DNA from: Nicotiana tabacum
Lineage: Eukaryota > Streptophyta > Magnoliopsida > Solanales > Solanaceae
Assembly (NCBI RefSeq): GCF_000715075.1
Contig: NC_134094.1
Span: 80,677,120-80,741,119 of the forward strand
DNA: 64,000 nt
Direction: 5' to 3'
Part shown: one piece after another, positions 1-10,897 of the stretch
How positions within the stretch are numbered: position 1 is the stretch's first letter
How the letters are laid out: each line of letters starts with the position of its first letter
Program-made: the position numbers and the translations under genes
Notes under the pieces: model-generated
Databases searched by the model: none
What the model saw: only the letters and a program-made list of their open reading frames with translations
What the model was told of the DNA's origin: nothing

Positions 1-245
1 GAAGACAGTGACAATAAAATAGTGCTAGACAGTGATGATAATGGCGAATGAAAATTGTTATTTATTTCTTGGGGTGTATGTTAAATTGTTGTATTGAATC
101 TTTAATGCTAAATATCAATTAGATTTAACCCCATTGGAAACATAATTTTATTTCATAAATATTGCAAACTAAACATTTACGGACATTTGGTATAACAAAA
201 ATAGTGCAATAAAATACTACGTTTATCCTTGATAATTGGGCACAT
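1..245. other. AT-rich sequence at window edge, no gene seen
   Basis: No coding frame or repeat structure is recognisable here. The stretch lies just downstream of the C-terminal zinc knuckle of the minus-strand MULE transposase relic. It is probably that element's 3' noncoding region, but no terminal inverted repeat can be assigned. Confidence 0.3.
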
Positions 246-3090
246 AGGATGAACTGCCACCTGGAGCTAAATTACCACTGCTTCCCAAACCAGCTGAAGG
301 ACATTTACGGCGGTCGTGTCTTGTTTGGGAACATATGCCACATTTACACGCACAAACGGTATCACCAACATCCATTTAGTTCCGTATCCGCATTCTTTTT
401 TGCACTTTCCGTTGGTGCACATAATCCTTGTTACACACCATTTTAAATGGTTCCGACGGCCAATGATACTCAGCACCCACTGGCTGCAACTGTCCACCAT
501 AGGTGTTTAAGTAGGCAGCAACACTATATTCTTTATCAACGTATCTCGTTGCCGCAAAATATGTATGTTGAAAGCACTTCATGGCATGTGAGCATGGAAA
601 GTGATAGATTGACCATTTTCCACAGGAGCATAATCTTCTGGATTCATTGACGGTGTGTGTATTATTCTCGCGGTTGTGATGCAGACCAGTGCGAACTTCA
701 AAAATATTTCGCTCGCTGCAATACTGCAAATACGAATGCCACTGTGCTCGCTTCCTATATTTCTCAAATCATTTCATTGGTTGTGGCATAAATTCAACAC
801 TCATTTCCATCAATGATGATGCACCTCTAGATCTTTCAACAAACCTCTCTGCCATCTGCTTGAATGACATCCGCACCATGGCAGTGACAGGCAATCCACG
901 TGTAGACTTCAATAACCCGTTGAAAGACTTTGACACATTTGTAGTCAAAATTCCCCATCTTCTACCACCATCCTTATGCAAAGTCCACTTGTTAAGCTCA
1001 TGTCGCATCAACCAATGATAGGCTTCTGGGTCTTCCTGCCAAATTAATTCCATTCGCCTCCTACATTTACACTCTTGGTGATCTGTTGCAGCCATCAACC
1101 TTAAATCATGTAAGTTCTTGTTCGGATAAGCCCTCTGGAAGTTGGCCTTCAAGTGCCTAACACAGTAACGGTGGTAGGCATACGATTCCTGCCATGCACG
1201 CAAACTCTGTGTAGATCTTAAAATATTGCCATGCCGATAAGATATTAGACAAATACTTGAACGCTGTCTGACAACGTGCTCCTTCAAGTGATTCAAAAAT
1301 AATGTCCACGTCTCTTGGCTTTCATTGGCACAAATAGCAAATGCTAGGAGAAATATACTTCCATTAGCATCTACTACAACGGAGATCAACAACTTAATAT
1401 CATACTTTCTATAGACATGAGTGCCGTCTATGGATATTACCGGCCGACAATATACAAAATCACCAATGGCTGGTTTAAATGCCCAGAACACATATCTGAA
1501 TATGTATTCTGGTATTCCCGGACTCCGCCCAAGATTTTATTTAACAACAATTCCGGGGTTAAAGTATTGCAATGCAACCATGTACCTGGGTAGAACGGCA
1601 AAGGACTTATCCCAGTTACCATAAACAATTTCAAACGCACGTTTATACCCGAGAAATGCCTTTCTTTTGGTAATGGTACATCTATATACCTGGTGGACAG
1701 ATGCTATACACTCTTTGATCTTGTACCTTATGGACGCTTAAATGTGTGGAATCAAGACAAGAGAAATCAAGTCAACATTCAAGTTAAAATGATTCCCACT
1801 GAATGTGTCCATTTCACAAGTGTGGGTGCCAATGTATTTCCCCACAATCCACATATTTGTTTTCAACTTTCTCGCACGCAACATCCAATTACAACCTTGA
1901 AACCATCTACGAAAAATAACCTTGTATACTTCCGGAGATGACTCATGAACCACGATCTCATGACACTCTTTTATGTTGTACATTCGCACCGCCCTGCTTA
2001 GGCGCGCTTTATCAGCAAAAAGCATATTCTTTGACAGTACTGTTGCTCTAGATTTATCCCCCATTGCTGTCCGAATTTCATCAAGATCCCTTGTCAAGGC
2101 ATCCACATTCGGCATACTTGGCAACTGATCAAGGTAGGAAATCTTCCTTGAATGAAATGGCACATGGAACTCGTACACTCTTGGTCTAACAGGAGGTGGA
2201 GCATGCTCTCTCGTCAAATCAGGTTCATCATTCTCGTCCTCATTATCATCACCCTCATCAAGGAAGGGTGTGTCATCTCCAGACTCATCAGTGTTATTAT
2301 CATAATCACTATCATCTTCCTGACTCTGCGCATCTGCCATATCCCGATTAAATATGTCGTCTTCAGGCAATTGAGTAAGGACAAGACCTTTAAGTTGCTC
2401 GTTTTCAACGCACAACCAATAAAATAATGAGTTTCTCAAATTCATCCAAACATTACATATAAACTTTATTACTTAACTTACAAATCATAATCTTTTTATA
2501 TCTCATGATGCATATTATCCTATTGATGATGACTCCTGGATGGACCATCATGATCCAACACACCAAAACTAGGCATATTCCAACTGTCTGTTGGTTCATA
2601 ACTTGTAAAATTCATATCTGGCCGGTACCCCCTGTGGAATATATGAGTGTTAATACAAATACTATACATAAAAATAAACATCGTACCACAAAGGAAAATT
2701 GATGTTTACCACTCGGCTTGTGGATTATGTAAACTTGGGGAGAAATTATGTCCTCGCTCCTCATTTGCCCGTGGAGATAAGTTTAGATCTGGCCAAACTT
2801 TTTCATCCGGAACCTGTTCGGATAAAACTGCTCTAAAAAAATTACCCGATGATTGAGGGATATCCCTATTTTGTGGAACCTCAATATTGTGAATGCCTTT
2901 AGCCTTGGCGTACACTTCCAACATTTTTATCACAAGAAGTTCCCGGTGTTCATCCGGAGTCCTCAAAATTTGTCAGAGTTTCATTGTCTTCGATGTTAAA
3001 CTCAGCAAAACAAGCAATCCCTTGCGGAGTAACAGAATATAAATATCTTTCGGTTACTTTAATATTAACTGAACGTTTCCTCACACTTAT
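246..3090 (-). pseudogene. Decayed multi-exon Mutator-like (MULE) transposase
   Basis: The pieces appear in the order of a plant MuDR-type transposase. An N-terminal block (2967-3089, then 2710-2966 after a one-base shift near 2970) is followed by an apparent intron at 2632-2709 (GT...AG on the minus strand). A short exon around 2520-2631 is closed by an in-frame TAG. Then come an acidic region and a MuDR N-terminal-like block (1738-2445), the MULE catalytic domain (769-1491), a SWIM zinc finger (376-729, C-x-C ... C-x-H) and a C-terminal CCHC knuckle (about 261-310). The first catalytic Asp is in SIDGTHVY. The position expected for the second Asp (family pattern LISDRH) reads LISYRH, with Tyr codon 1237-1239. 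Stops near 1530 and 390 and several frame changes show the gene is dead. Family assignment is firm; exon limits are approximate. Confidence 0.82.
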
Positions 3091-3376
3091 TTTTTTTTAC
3101 ATAACAATGATACCAATCTAACATACTCCATTGTAAGTGAAAACTTAATATAACACCCTAGAGAACAACTATAGCGTACTGAGTTATTCTCCACCACAAC
3201 CTCACCCCCCCAATATAATAAAACCCTAATTTTTCGCTCTTCGTACATTATGATAAAATGCAAAATAACTTAACGAATAAATATTTCGGCAGACCTAAAG
3301 GATCATCAATGGATTTTTACCAAATTATGAAACTCCTTAAATAAGAAACAAACCAGTCCGATGGGTACAATAATTG

Positions 3377-3440
3377 AGGTATAGCGCATGCATAATGGGC
3401 TCTATATATGTAGCGCGTATACTGTATGCGCTATACCCAT
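3377..3440. repeat. Inverted repeat around ATAGCGCATGC motif
   Basis: The left arm (GGTATAGCGCATGCATA) and the right arm (ending TGTATGCGCTATACC) are near-perfect reverse complements separated by about 30 bp. The repeat lies upstream of the MULE transposase relic, where subterminal or terminal inverted repeats would be expected. It is followed by an imperfect direct duplication of about 35 bp built on CATATGAATTATT. Confidence 0.6.
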
Positions 3441-3501
3441 ATGAATTATTTGTGGGTCAGTAAAGGGCATATGAATTATTGGTGGGGCAGGAAAGTTCAA
3501 A

Positions 3502-3582
3502 TATAACGCGGTTATTCACTGCGTTATACCTTAACGGACAAATATGTCGTTAAGGTATAGCACAGTGAATAACCGCGCTATA
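3502..3582. repeat. Long near-perfect hairpin (about 38-bp arms)
   Basis: Bases 3502-3540 and 3545-3582 are reverse complements with only two or three mismatches and a loop of about 4 nt. The arms contain the same GTATARCGC core as the hairpin at 3377-3440. An RNA or single strand of this region would fold into one long stem. It probably belongs to the end of the MULE element, but neither a target-site duplication nor the partner terminus can be fixed. Confidence 0.75.
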
Positions 3583-3589
3583 TATAAAA

Positions 3590-3830
3590 TAATATTCCAT
3601 TGTTTTCACCTATTTTTGTCGTTTGAGTCCAAAAAGACCACACTTTGGTTCCGAACTCGTAAAAAGATAAGACATAGAGAATGTTTGATAAGTCTAAAGG
3701 CAGGAGATATGATCATCTTGGAGTATAGATTTTTGGTTCCTACAGCTTTACCTGCCTTACGTTTCAAATGGCATGAATATGAGAAAGATAGCCAGCATGT
3801 TAATAGTTGGCATATTTTTCATGAAAGAAG
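3590..3830. other. Spacer between MULE hairpin and LTR-like block
   Basis: One plus-strand open frame crosses this stretch, but its translation has no recognisable domain and continues into the LTR-like sequence. I treat it as noncoding, probably outer MULE sequence. Confidence 0.3.
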
Positions 3831-4516
3831 TGTTGGGTTTTGGGCCTTTTTACCTTCCTACGTGGATAAATAAATAGCACACTTTTTGGTCCAGCTCAAT
3901 CTTAGTTTTGGCCCATATATTTGATAGACCTTTTAGGTCTGATTTAGGGATTAGAGAAACTGCGAGAGAGCACACTTTAGAGAAAAAGAGAGAAAAGAGT
4001 GCAGATTTGTTTGCTAAAAATACCTCCAACCACCCAACTTCTTTTGGTGTTTCCCATATCATTTCATGTTGAATCAAGCTGAAACTTGAACTGAGTGTTT
4101 TTCACATCTTGGTCTTCAAGTGAGAACTGACAGAGCACGGTTTGGTATCCTGTAGCTCCAGATTGTGGATCGTGAAGAGTAGCTATATTTTTGGTGATTT
4201 CTCTCCTTTTCTTGACTTGTTTTGGTGCAAGCTTGTTGCTATTGTTGTTCAACGTCTGGCATTGATATTGTAGACATTTTGGAGAAATGTTATAGCTCTC
4301 TCAATGATATAGTGGATCTTTGGAGCGTGGTTTTTTTACTCTTCATATTGAAGAGGTTTTTCCACGTTAAATTTGGTGTCTCTTGCAATTGTTTATTTTC
4401 CTTGCCTATAGTTATTGGTTGTGTGCTATACCAGCTGCCCGTACACCATTTGTGCTAGAATTTATTGGCTTCAAATAGATTGAAGATGTTCGACTTGGGT
4501 ATTACTCCGTTGCTAC
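3831..4516 (+). repeat. Possible Ty1/copia LTR fragment
   Basis: The block starts TGTTGGGTTTTGGGCC. It carries the layout common in Solanaceae copia LTRs: a purine-rich leader, then a phrase on a 'gatatagtggatc' theme followed by short T-rich and 'gttttccacg' phrases. It stops where the Athila-type LTR begins at 4517. No paired LTR, primer site or target duplication was found, so it would be a solo or truncated LTR. The assignment rests on general resemblance only. Confidence 0.35.
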
Positions 4517-4696
4517 TGATAAGTATGGATTTTAACAACTTATTAGTACCTTCTTGTTATAATTTTTAATCCGAAAGTACATTTTTTGTCTCCTAATCTA
4601 ATAACAATGGTTGAATTCCAGGTATGCTGGAAAATGTAAGTTCAAAGAAGAAAAATGACTCAAAAAGGAGATGTTGTAGCCAAATTCAATAAAGAG

Positions 4697-5065
4697 AAAA
4701 AGTGCTGATAAAGGTGTGGTCCGAAGAACTACACATGCGACCATAAAAGCAAGTGTGGTCCGCAAAATAAAGAATGCGGCCGTAGAGGAAGAACTGAAGC
4801 TTCAGGGACTTTTGGCAGAAGTACGGTCAGCAGAATAAAATGTCGGTTGCACTTGGTCCACAGAACAAGTTCACACTAACAAGCTTGAAACATTAGAGAA
4901 TGAGCAGTTGAACAAGTCTAAAGCCTCCTCAAATGCTGTCTGCAGAAATTAAAGTGCGGTCGCAAAAGCTGAAGTGCGATCGCAGAACTTCTCCCACTGA
5001 AGGCACATGCAATGTCAATCCAACAAAATGCGAACCGTAAAAGCTGATGTGCGGCCGCAGAACCT
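4697..5065. repeat. Array of short GC-rich palindromic motifs in LTR U3
   Basis: There are repeated, diverged copies of motifs such as GTGGTCCGCA, GCGGTCGCA, GCGATCGCAG and GCGGCCGCAG, spaced about 20-40 bp apart in AT-rich DNA. The array ends some 40 bp before the TATA box. Similar arrays occur in the other LTR families of this window. Confidence 0.7.
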
Positions 5066-5101
5066 TCTGAAGGACATTTTTGTCAAAGATTTTGGTATCC
5101 C

Positions 5102-5109
5102 TATAAATA
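5102..5109 (+). promoter_or_regulatory. TATA box of the Athila-type LTR
   Basis: TATAAATA lies about 40 bp downstream of the palindrome array and roughly 590 bp into the LTR. It fits the U3/R boundary of a plant LTR promoter. Confidence 0.6.
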
Positions 5110-6037
5110 GAATTTCATGACTTTTTTAGGGCCTCTTATCATTGTAGCAACTAAGAGTTAGTTATTTTTAGCTATTTGGAGCAAGTTTGAGCTACAATTG
5201 TAGAAGATCATCTACTCTTTCGTTTATTTTTGGTTTTATGTCTTTGATTTCTTCTTATTTTCATCTTTTTGTGTCTCTTAGTATGAGTAGCTAGATTTTT
5301 ATCTAGGGTTGTGAGTCAACCCTAATGCGTAAATCTTATGGTTTATTAATATATTGCTTGCTATTGATTGGGTTAGTGTTATTTAGCTTTATTTATGCTT
5401 TAAAGTTAGAATTGATGGTTGCAAATATTGATTCATGTCTTTTTGACCTTGTTCTTACTTGAGAAAGAAGAACTTAGTCTAGGAAAACTTGGCTAACAAA
5501 AAAATTAAACTAGTTGAGTTATTGACTAGTTTAATTAACGAATTTGAACTAGAGACAGGGATAATCTAACTTGAAATCATATTCAATTGCACTTATAGCT
5601 ACCCATTTGGACTTGAGAAAGCTAAATTGAGCATAATCACTCTTTAAGCGAGTGGTATTAAGTGAGTACTTGAGTGTTGAGAGTCATAACAATCCCGATC
5701 TATCAAGCAATCATAAATTGACCTTACCCATTACGTTTTTACCTAGATTAAGATTACAACCCTAGGCCTTTCTCCATTTGATAAGACTTCAAAAATATTT
5801 TGATTATTACTTGTCAGCTAGCTTAGTCACAAATCTTATTAGTTTAATTAGTGAAATTGATACCCACTTTAATTTGAAAGTTAAATTGAGTTAGTTCAAG
5901 TTGCTCACTTAAGCGTTTATCATAACACCCATACTAAACTCCTTGAGGTTTGACCTTGACTCGTGTTGGGTTATTATTATTGTAACGACCATTTCATATT
6001 CTCTTATTTGGTGTGTGACTTGGACATTATCAATTTT

Positions 6038-6056
6038 TGGCGCTGCCTGCCGGGGA
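6038..6056 (+). other. Primer-binding site, tRNA-Asp type
   Basis: TGGCGCTGCCTGCCGGGGA follows the LTR end by five bases. It differs at a few positions from the tRNA-Asp complement used by Athila/Tat elements, which is an established feature of that group. Confidence 0.7.
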
Positions 6057-6075
6057 TTTATGGTGCCAAACTCAT

Positions 6076-7636
6076 GTTATTGTGCATACAGATCATGCGT
6101 CACTTTGGTATCTTATGAGTAAAAAGGAATCGAAAGCTCGTTTGATTAGATGGGTGCCTTTGTCACAAGAGTTTGATATTGGCATCCAAGACAAGAAGGG
6201 AAGTAAAAATTAAGTGGCAGACCACTTGTCTCGTTTGGAGGAGGAAGGGAGGCCACATGATGGCTTTGAGATCAATGACTCTTTTTCCGATGAGCAACTC
6301 TTGGCACTTTCAATGAAAGAGATACCATGGTTCATGGATTTGGCAAATTTCATCGGTATCATTCCGGAAGCGTTCACTTCAAACCAAAGAAAGAATATCA
6401 AGAGGGATTGCAAAGACTACTATTAGGATGAACCATGCCTTTTTCGGATTTGCACGAATAGGGTGATTAGGAGATGTGTGCTGGACGAGGAACAAAGTGA
6501 TATTCTTGGGGCTTGACATTCTTCACCTTATGGTGGTCATCATGAGGGATCAAGAACGGTAGCTAATGTCCTAAGTTTTGGTTTCTATTAACCTACTCTT
6601 TACAAAGATGCAAATGATTTGGTAAAACGATGTGATGAATGCCAACGGGGCGGTGGAATTTTAAAGAAACATGAGATGCCCCTTACAACCATCTTGGAGA
6701 TTGATATCTTCGATGTTTGGGGCATTGACTTCATGGGCCCTTTTGCGAGTTCTTGTGGTAACCTACATTTTGGCTGCGGTAAATTATGTATCTAAATAGG
6801 TTGAAGTCATTATTTTACACAATAATGAGGCTAGAAATGTGGTTACTTTCTTGAAGAGGAACATTTTCACAAGGTTTGGAACTCCACGGGCAATCATAAG
6901 TGATGGAGGATCGTATTTTTGCAAAAAGGCTTTTGACACTTTGCTCGAAAAATATAGTGTCACTCACAAAGTGGCAAACCCCTTTCATCCACAAGCAAGT
7001 GGTCAAGTAGAAGTCTCCAACCAAGAAATAAAGAGTCTCTTGTCAAAGATGGTGAATGCAAATCGGTCAGATTGGTCTAAGAAGCTTGACGATGCTCTAT
7101 GGGAATATAGAACGACTTACAAAACATCTATCAGGATATTTCAATATCATTTGGTGTTTGGAAAAGCTTGCTATCTCTCACTGGAATTAGAGCACAAGAC
7201 AATGTGGGACTTGAAGAAACTAAATCTTGACTGGGATGTAGCCGCTAACTTGCGGGTTGCATAGTTGAATGAATTGGATGAATTCCGGCACCATGCATAT
7301 TAGAGTTCGTCCTTGTACATAGAAAAGATGAAGTACCTTCAAGAAAAATATATTTGGAATAAGGAGTTCAAGGCCGGTAATCTAGTGTTGTTGTTCAACT
7401 CAAGGTTAAGAATGCTTCTCGTGAAGCTTAAATCAAAGTGGAGTGGTCCAATTAAAATTGTTAGTGTGACGCCCTTTGATACTTTGGACTTGAAAAACAA
7501 GAACAATGAAATCTTTCGAGTCAATGGTTATCGAGTGAAGCATTACTTGGGAAACGTTGGTGAAATCCACGTGGTGGCAGTTATGTACTTCAATTGCGAA
7601 TGTTATGACATTGCATCGTGCGACGACGTTAAATAA
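6076..7636 (+). pseudogene. Athila-type pol remnant: RNase H end and integrase
   Basis: Translation begins inside RNase H ([19 protein letters not shown]), so everything N-terminal to it is deleted. It runs through a connection segment, the integrase HHCC zinc finger (CDECQR near 6640), the DDE core (Asp in GIDFMGPF near 6726, Asp in ISDGGSYFC near 6900, Glu in GQVEVSN near 7010) and the C-terminal basic domain (7313-7636). The catalytic triad residues are present, but at least five stops interrupt the frame, mainly where Trp or Gln is expected. Integrase would insert element cDNA in the nucleus; this copy cannot make it. Confidence 0.85.
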
Positions 7637-7643
7637 AGAGCTT

Positions 7644-7661
7644 CTTGGGAGGCAACCCAAG
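7644..7661 (+). other. Short hairpin just after the pol stop codon
   Basis: CTTGGG-AGGCAA-CCCAAG forms a perfect 6-bp stem seven bases after the TAA ending pol. A GGGAGGCAACCC phrase after pol is, from memory, common in Athila-type elements. Its role is unknown; it could affect RNA structure between pol and the env-like frame. Confidence 0.5.
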
Positions 7662-7769
7662 CACTTGTCCATTTTCTCTTTTAGTTTAGATGTTGTTTAT
7701 TTTTTTAACCAGATTTGAAGTGTGTTGTAGTAATCAGTGTTAGGTTTTTGGAGATGGATAAAGATATGG

Positions 7770-8110
7770 AATTGCATGAAATTCTACGGACCGCACAAGA
7801 TGGACTATGGGCAGCAAAAAATTGACTGCGGACCGCAAATGCAGTGGAAGCCCAAGTGCTAAAATGAGAAGCCTCTGAACGTTTCTCGCAATAGTGCAGA
7901 GCTAATTTTGCGGCCTATGACATAATTTTTCAGCCACAGAAGATCACCTTCAGAGAGGTCACTAAAAACAAGTTGACAGAAGTGCGGACCACACAACTAC
8001 AAGTTCTCTAATGCTCAGATAACAAAGTGTGGACCACATTTGGGATTTTGCGGCCTCACTTACTCTCTCTCTGACCCGACCCAGGAACAAGTATAAATAG
8101 AACATTAGGT
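7770..8110 (+). promoter_or_regulatory. Internal promoter-like block: palindromes then TATA box
   Basis: GCGGACCGCA-type motifs (7795-8060) are followed about 30-40 bp later by TATAAATA at 8092-8099. This is the same order as in the 5' LTR. The block lies between pol and the env-like frame, so it could have served as an internal promoter. That is inference from layout only. Confidence 0.4.
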
Positions 8111-8494
8111 GCTCCTTTTACACGTTTTACCATTTCATCTACCAACAAAGCTTTTACTAAGGACCCCTTTGCACACATAGTTTCCCACACACAGCCCTTC
8201 ATATTCCAATAATTCTATTTGCACTAGCACAATCTGGTATGCAACACTTCGATCTTTTTTACTTTTCTTTTGAATTTTTTGATTTTTAACTTCTTGTTAG
8301 GTCATCTATGTTACATCCCTCTATCTGATTCCATATGGGGTAGCTTAAGAATGAGGTATTTTTAAAATCATACTTAGAATGGGTTAAGATTTTTGCTATC
8401 ATGCCTTTGATCTGTCACCTAGTTGGATTGAAAAATATTACATAACCTAAAAATTAAATGAACTTCGTACTTAACTATGTCCGTTAATTCTTGA

Positions 8495-8845
8495 TTGTGC
8501 GGACCACATTTGAAATTTTGCAGTCCGCAATTGCTGGTTTTGGTTTCCTGGCTAATTACACAAGTCTGCGGCCAAAATTTTATTATGCTGACCACGATAG
8601 GAATTTTCGGGCGGCAAAGAGAGGTCCATTGTCCTTCAGAGAACTTTTTCTCTGTGACCTGAGTACTTTTACTCAAGTGCGGACCGCTGTTAGATTTCTA
8701 CGGCCACAAAAGTGTGTCCGCACTATCTTTCAGAGACTACTCTATAAAAATCTGATGCCTCGGTGCAGAAGTGCGGCCGCACTTGGAATTTTACGGACCG
8801 TACTTCCACTTTGTGGATCGCAGTTGGAATTGTGCGGACTTTACT
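8495..8845. repeat. Second internal palindrome array of the Athila-type element
   Basis: Repeated diverged motifs (GCGGACCACA, GCGGCCAAA, GCGGACCGC, GCGGCCGCAC and similar) occur every 20-40 bp upstream of the env-like frame. A plus-strand open frame crosses this block, but its translation follows the repeats and shows no domain, so I do not call it a gene. Confidence 0.6.
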
Positions 8846-9064
8846 TCCACCTTGCCCTCTGCATGTTTGACAATGAACTTCCCCTGTTTTTATGATTTCC
8901 CCTACTGTTATAGTGACTCATAACTACCATGTACCTCATGTCAATGTCGTGTATAACAATTGACAACCCTCCGTGTGTGTCAAAAGACAATGGTACGATT
9001 AAGAGGAAAGGCGTAGATATAAAAAGGCTGGGGTAACCAAGGGAAATGCAAAGGTCGAGGTGCC

Positions 9065-10897
9065 TTGACACCTAGTGTACAGAAGATGATTGTTAAGAAG
9101 CAAACAGCCGACCGAGGGAGAGATCAAAGCCTATCAGACACTGATTCCTATGTACCGTTTAAGGAGGACTCTAAAGGTAACTCATTGTCTCAGTGTGAAG
9201 AGCAGAATGAGGAGCAGTCTCAACAACAGGGAGAGTTTGAGCCCTGAGCTGAGCCTTCCACATTCAGGATACCTCCCATGGCACAACCAGCACTAGCCAT
9301 GAGTCTAATGCAGCTGCACCAGACTCTGATTCCGATGATTCCCTTGATAACGAAAAATGGGGAAAGGTTGCAAGGGATGGAAAAGAATGAACCAAGAAGA
9401 AGGTGGTCTAGGAAGACCGGTTCTTAAGCTACAATGCATTTGTGGACTTCAAAAAAGGTATGGCAAGAAAGATCCCTGACTCATGAAAGGCAATTACTCA
9501 CAAAGGATCTAGACAACTACAATCTGGCAGTCCTTGAGCAGTTCACAAAAAGAAAAGGCTGGATGCAATTCATTGAAGGGCTGGTTGATGTCAAAGAGCA
9601 TCATGTCTGAGAGTTCTACATCAACACTATGCACATTGTAAAATGGACCAAAGTTACCAAGGTGCACAACCTTAAGTTGAAATTTGATCAAAGAACTCTA
9701 AATGTCTACATGGGATTTGAGGATGTTGAGGCAAAGGAGTACCTGTTCAAACTAGCTGAGAAGGAGGAGGTCCGACCGTGGCTTACTGAGATTCTTGCAC
9801 CATGTCCTATCCCTCCTTGGATAGGTGCCATAGTTCCAATCTTCTGCAAGACCTTGAGCTTCGAGATAAAGGGATGGCAGACATTTGTGTACCCATGCTT
9901 GAATTAAAACAATCTGCCTTTGAAGAGGGCAGTGCTTGTGGATTCTAACATGGACAGGTACCTAATTAATGCGGGTGCTTTGATGTCGGCCAATATTACT
10001 CTTGTAGCACAACAGGGAAACACTTCCTACCAGTACCGCAGCACCATCACAAAATACTTGACAGATGCAAAAGTGGAGTCTAGACCATTTGATACCAAGA
10101 TTAAGCTAATCGGCCCTTTTGATCTGTTTAAGTTACAAGAACCAAGGAACCCCAAGTCAAAGAGGAGCAGCCAGCTTTCCACTACTACTAGTTAGTCTGA
10201 TGAGCTTGTAGTAGCAGCTTCCGGTCCTTCTGATATCTCTTCATCTTCAACTGAGCCTTCTACTTATGCCAGGGACACTACTTTTGAGCTATCATTAGCC
10301 CCCGCTCCATTGCCTACACTAGCTCTGAGGCATGTGCTTATGCCTACTGGTCTGTTATCTGCCTTACGGGCTTATCAGACGTTGGTGAGTCTCAAAAACT
10401 ATATGCAGACAGCTACATCCAAGCTGTATGAGTTATCTAGTGCAATTTCTGGGCATCTCTTTACACAGCCAACCACTTCTGACACTTTGTGGAAGCTTGC
10501 TCAGATCTTGGACAACTAGAAGGTGATCATGGACACATTGGTTCAGCATGGTGCAGTGATAGAGAGGCTGACCAAGCAGGTGAAGAAGATGCGAAAGACT
10601 CAGGCCAGTAAGAAGTCTGTTGAGTCACTACGGGCTGAAGTGATACAGATAGATAAGGCATGCAACTTGCCCTTCGACTTGCTAATTGATCCCACACAGC
10701 CACACCCAGCTCAAACTTCTCAGGATGCCCTTACCACTCATGTTGAGGAGCCCTGCTTTATATTTAGCACTGCTTCTGTGGTGCGTGACATGTTCATATC
10801 TCGGGCAGCTTCCACGGACGATGATGATACTATCCATTTAGATGAGTCAGCTCGCACTGACTCTCCTGGTGATACCCAGATGACTGAGGATGCTTAG
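9065..10897 (+). pseudogene. Env-like third ORF of Athila-type element
   Basis: One reading frame can be followed for about 1.8 kb, broken only by stops (9245-9247, near 9425, near 9608, 9905, 10193, 10517) and without an obvious frameshift. The middle part resembles the plant-transposon protein domain found in the post-pol frame of Athila/Tat elements (phrases such as VREFY-like and KRAVLVDSNMDRYLIN). A Ser/Thr/Pro-rich stretch, a short coiled-coil-like segment (near 10560-10660) and an acidic tail follow. Several stops sit where Gln or Arg codons would be one C-to-T change away. No signal peptide can be judged. The function of this frame is not established in the family. Confidence 0.65.

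Larger units (their letters stand above)
4517..6032 (+). repeat. 5' LTR of the Athila-type element
   Basis: The LTR begins TGATA and ends TATCA (inverted 5-bp ends, 1516 bp) and is followed after five bases by the primer-binding site. It contains a palindrome array (about 4697-5065), a TATA box (5102-5109) and a long AT-rich R/U5. The start is chosen because TGATA is the exact inverse of the end next to the primer site. Confidence 0.75.

Noticed and set aside
3544..3873. 109-codon plus-strand open frame
   Set aside because: It starts in a hairpin, runs into LTR-like sequence, and its translation has no recognisable feature.
3850..4252. Minus-strand open frames in the LTR-like block
   Set aside because: They are short, overlapping, without domains, and oppose the LTR-like layout.
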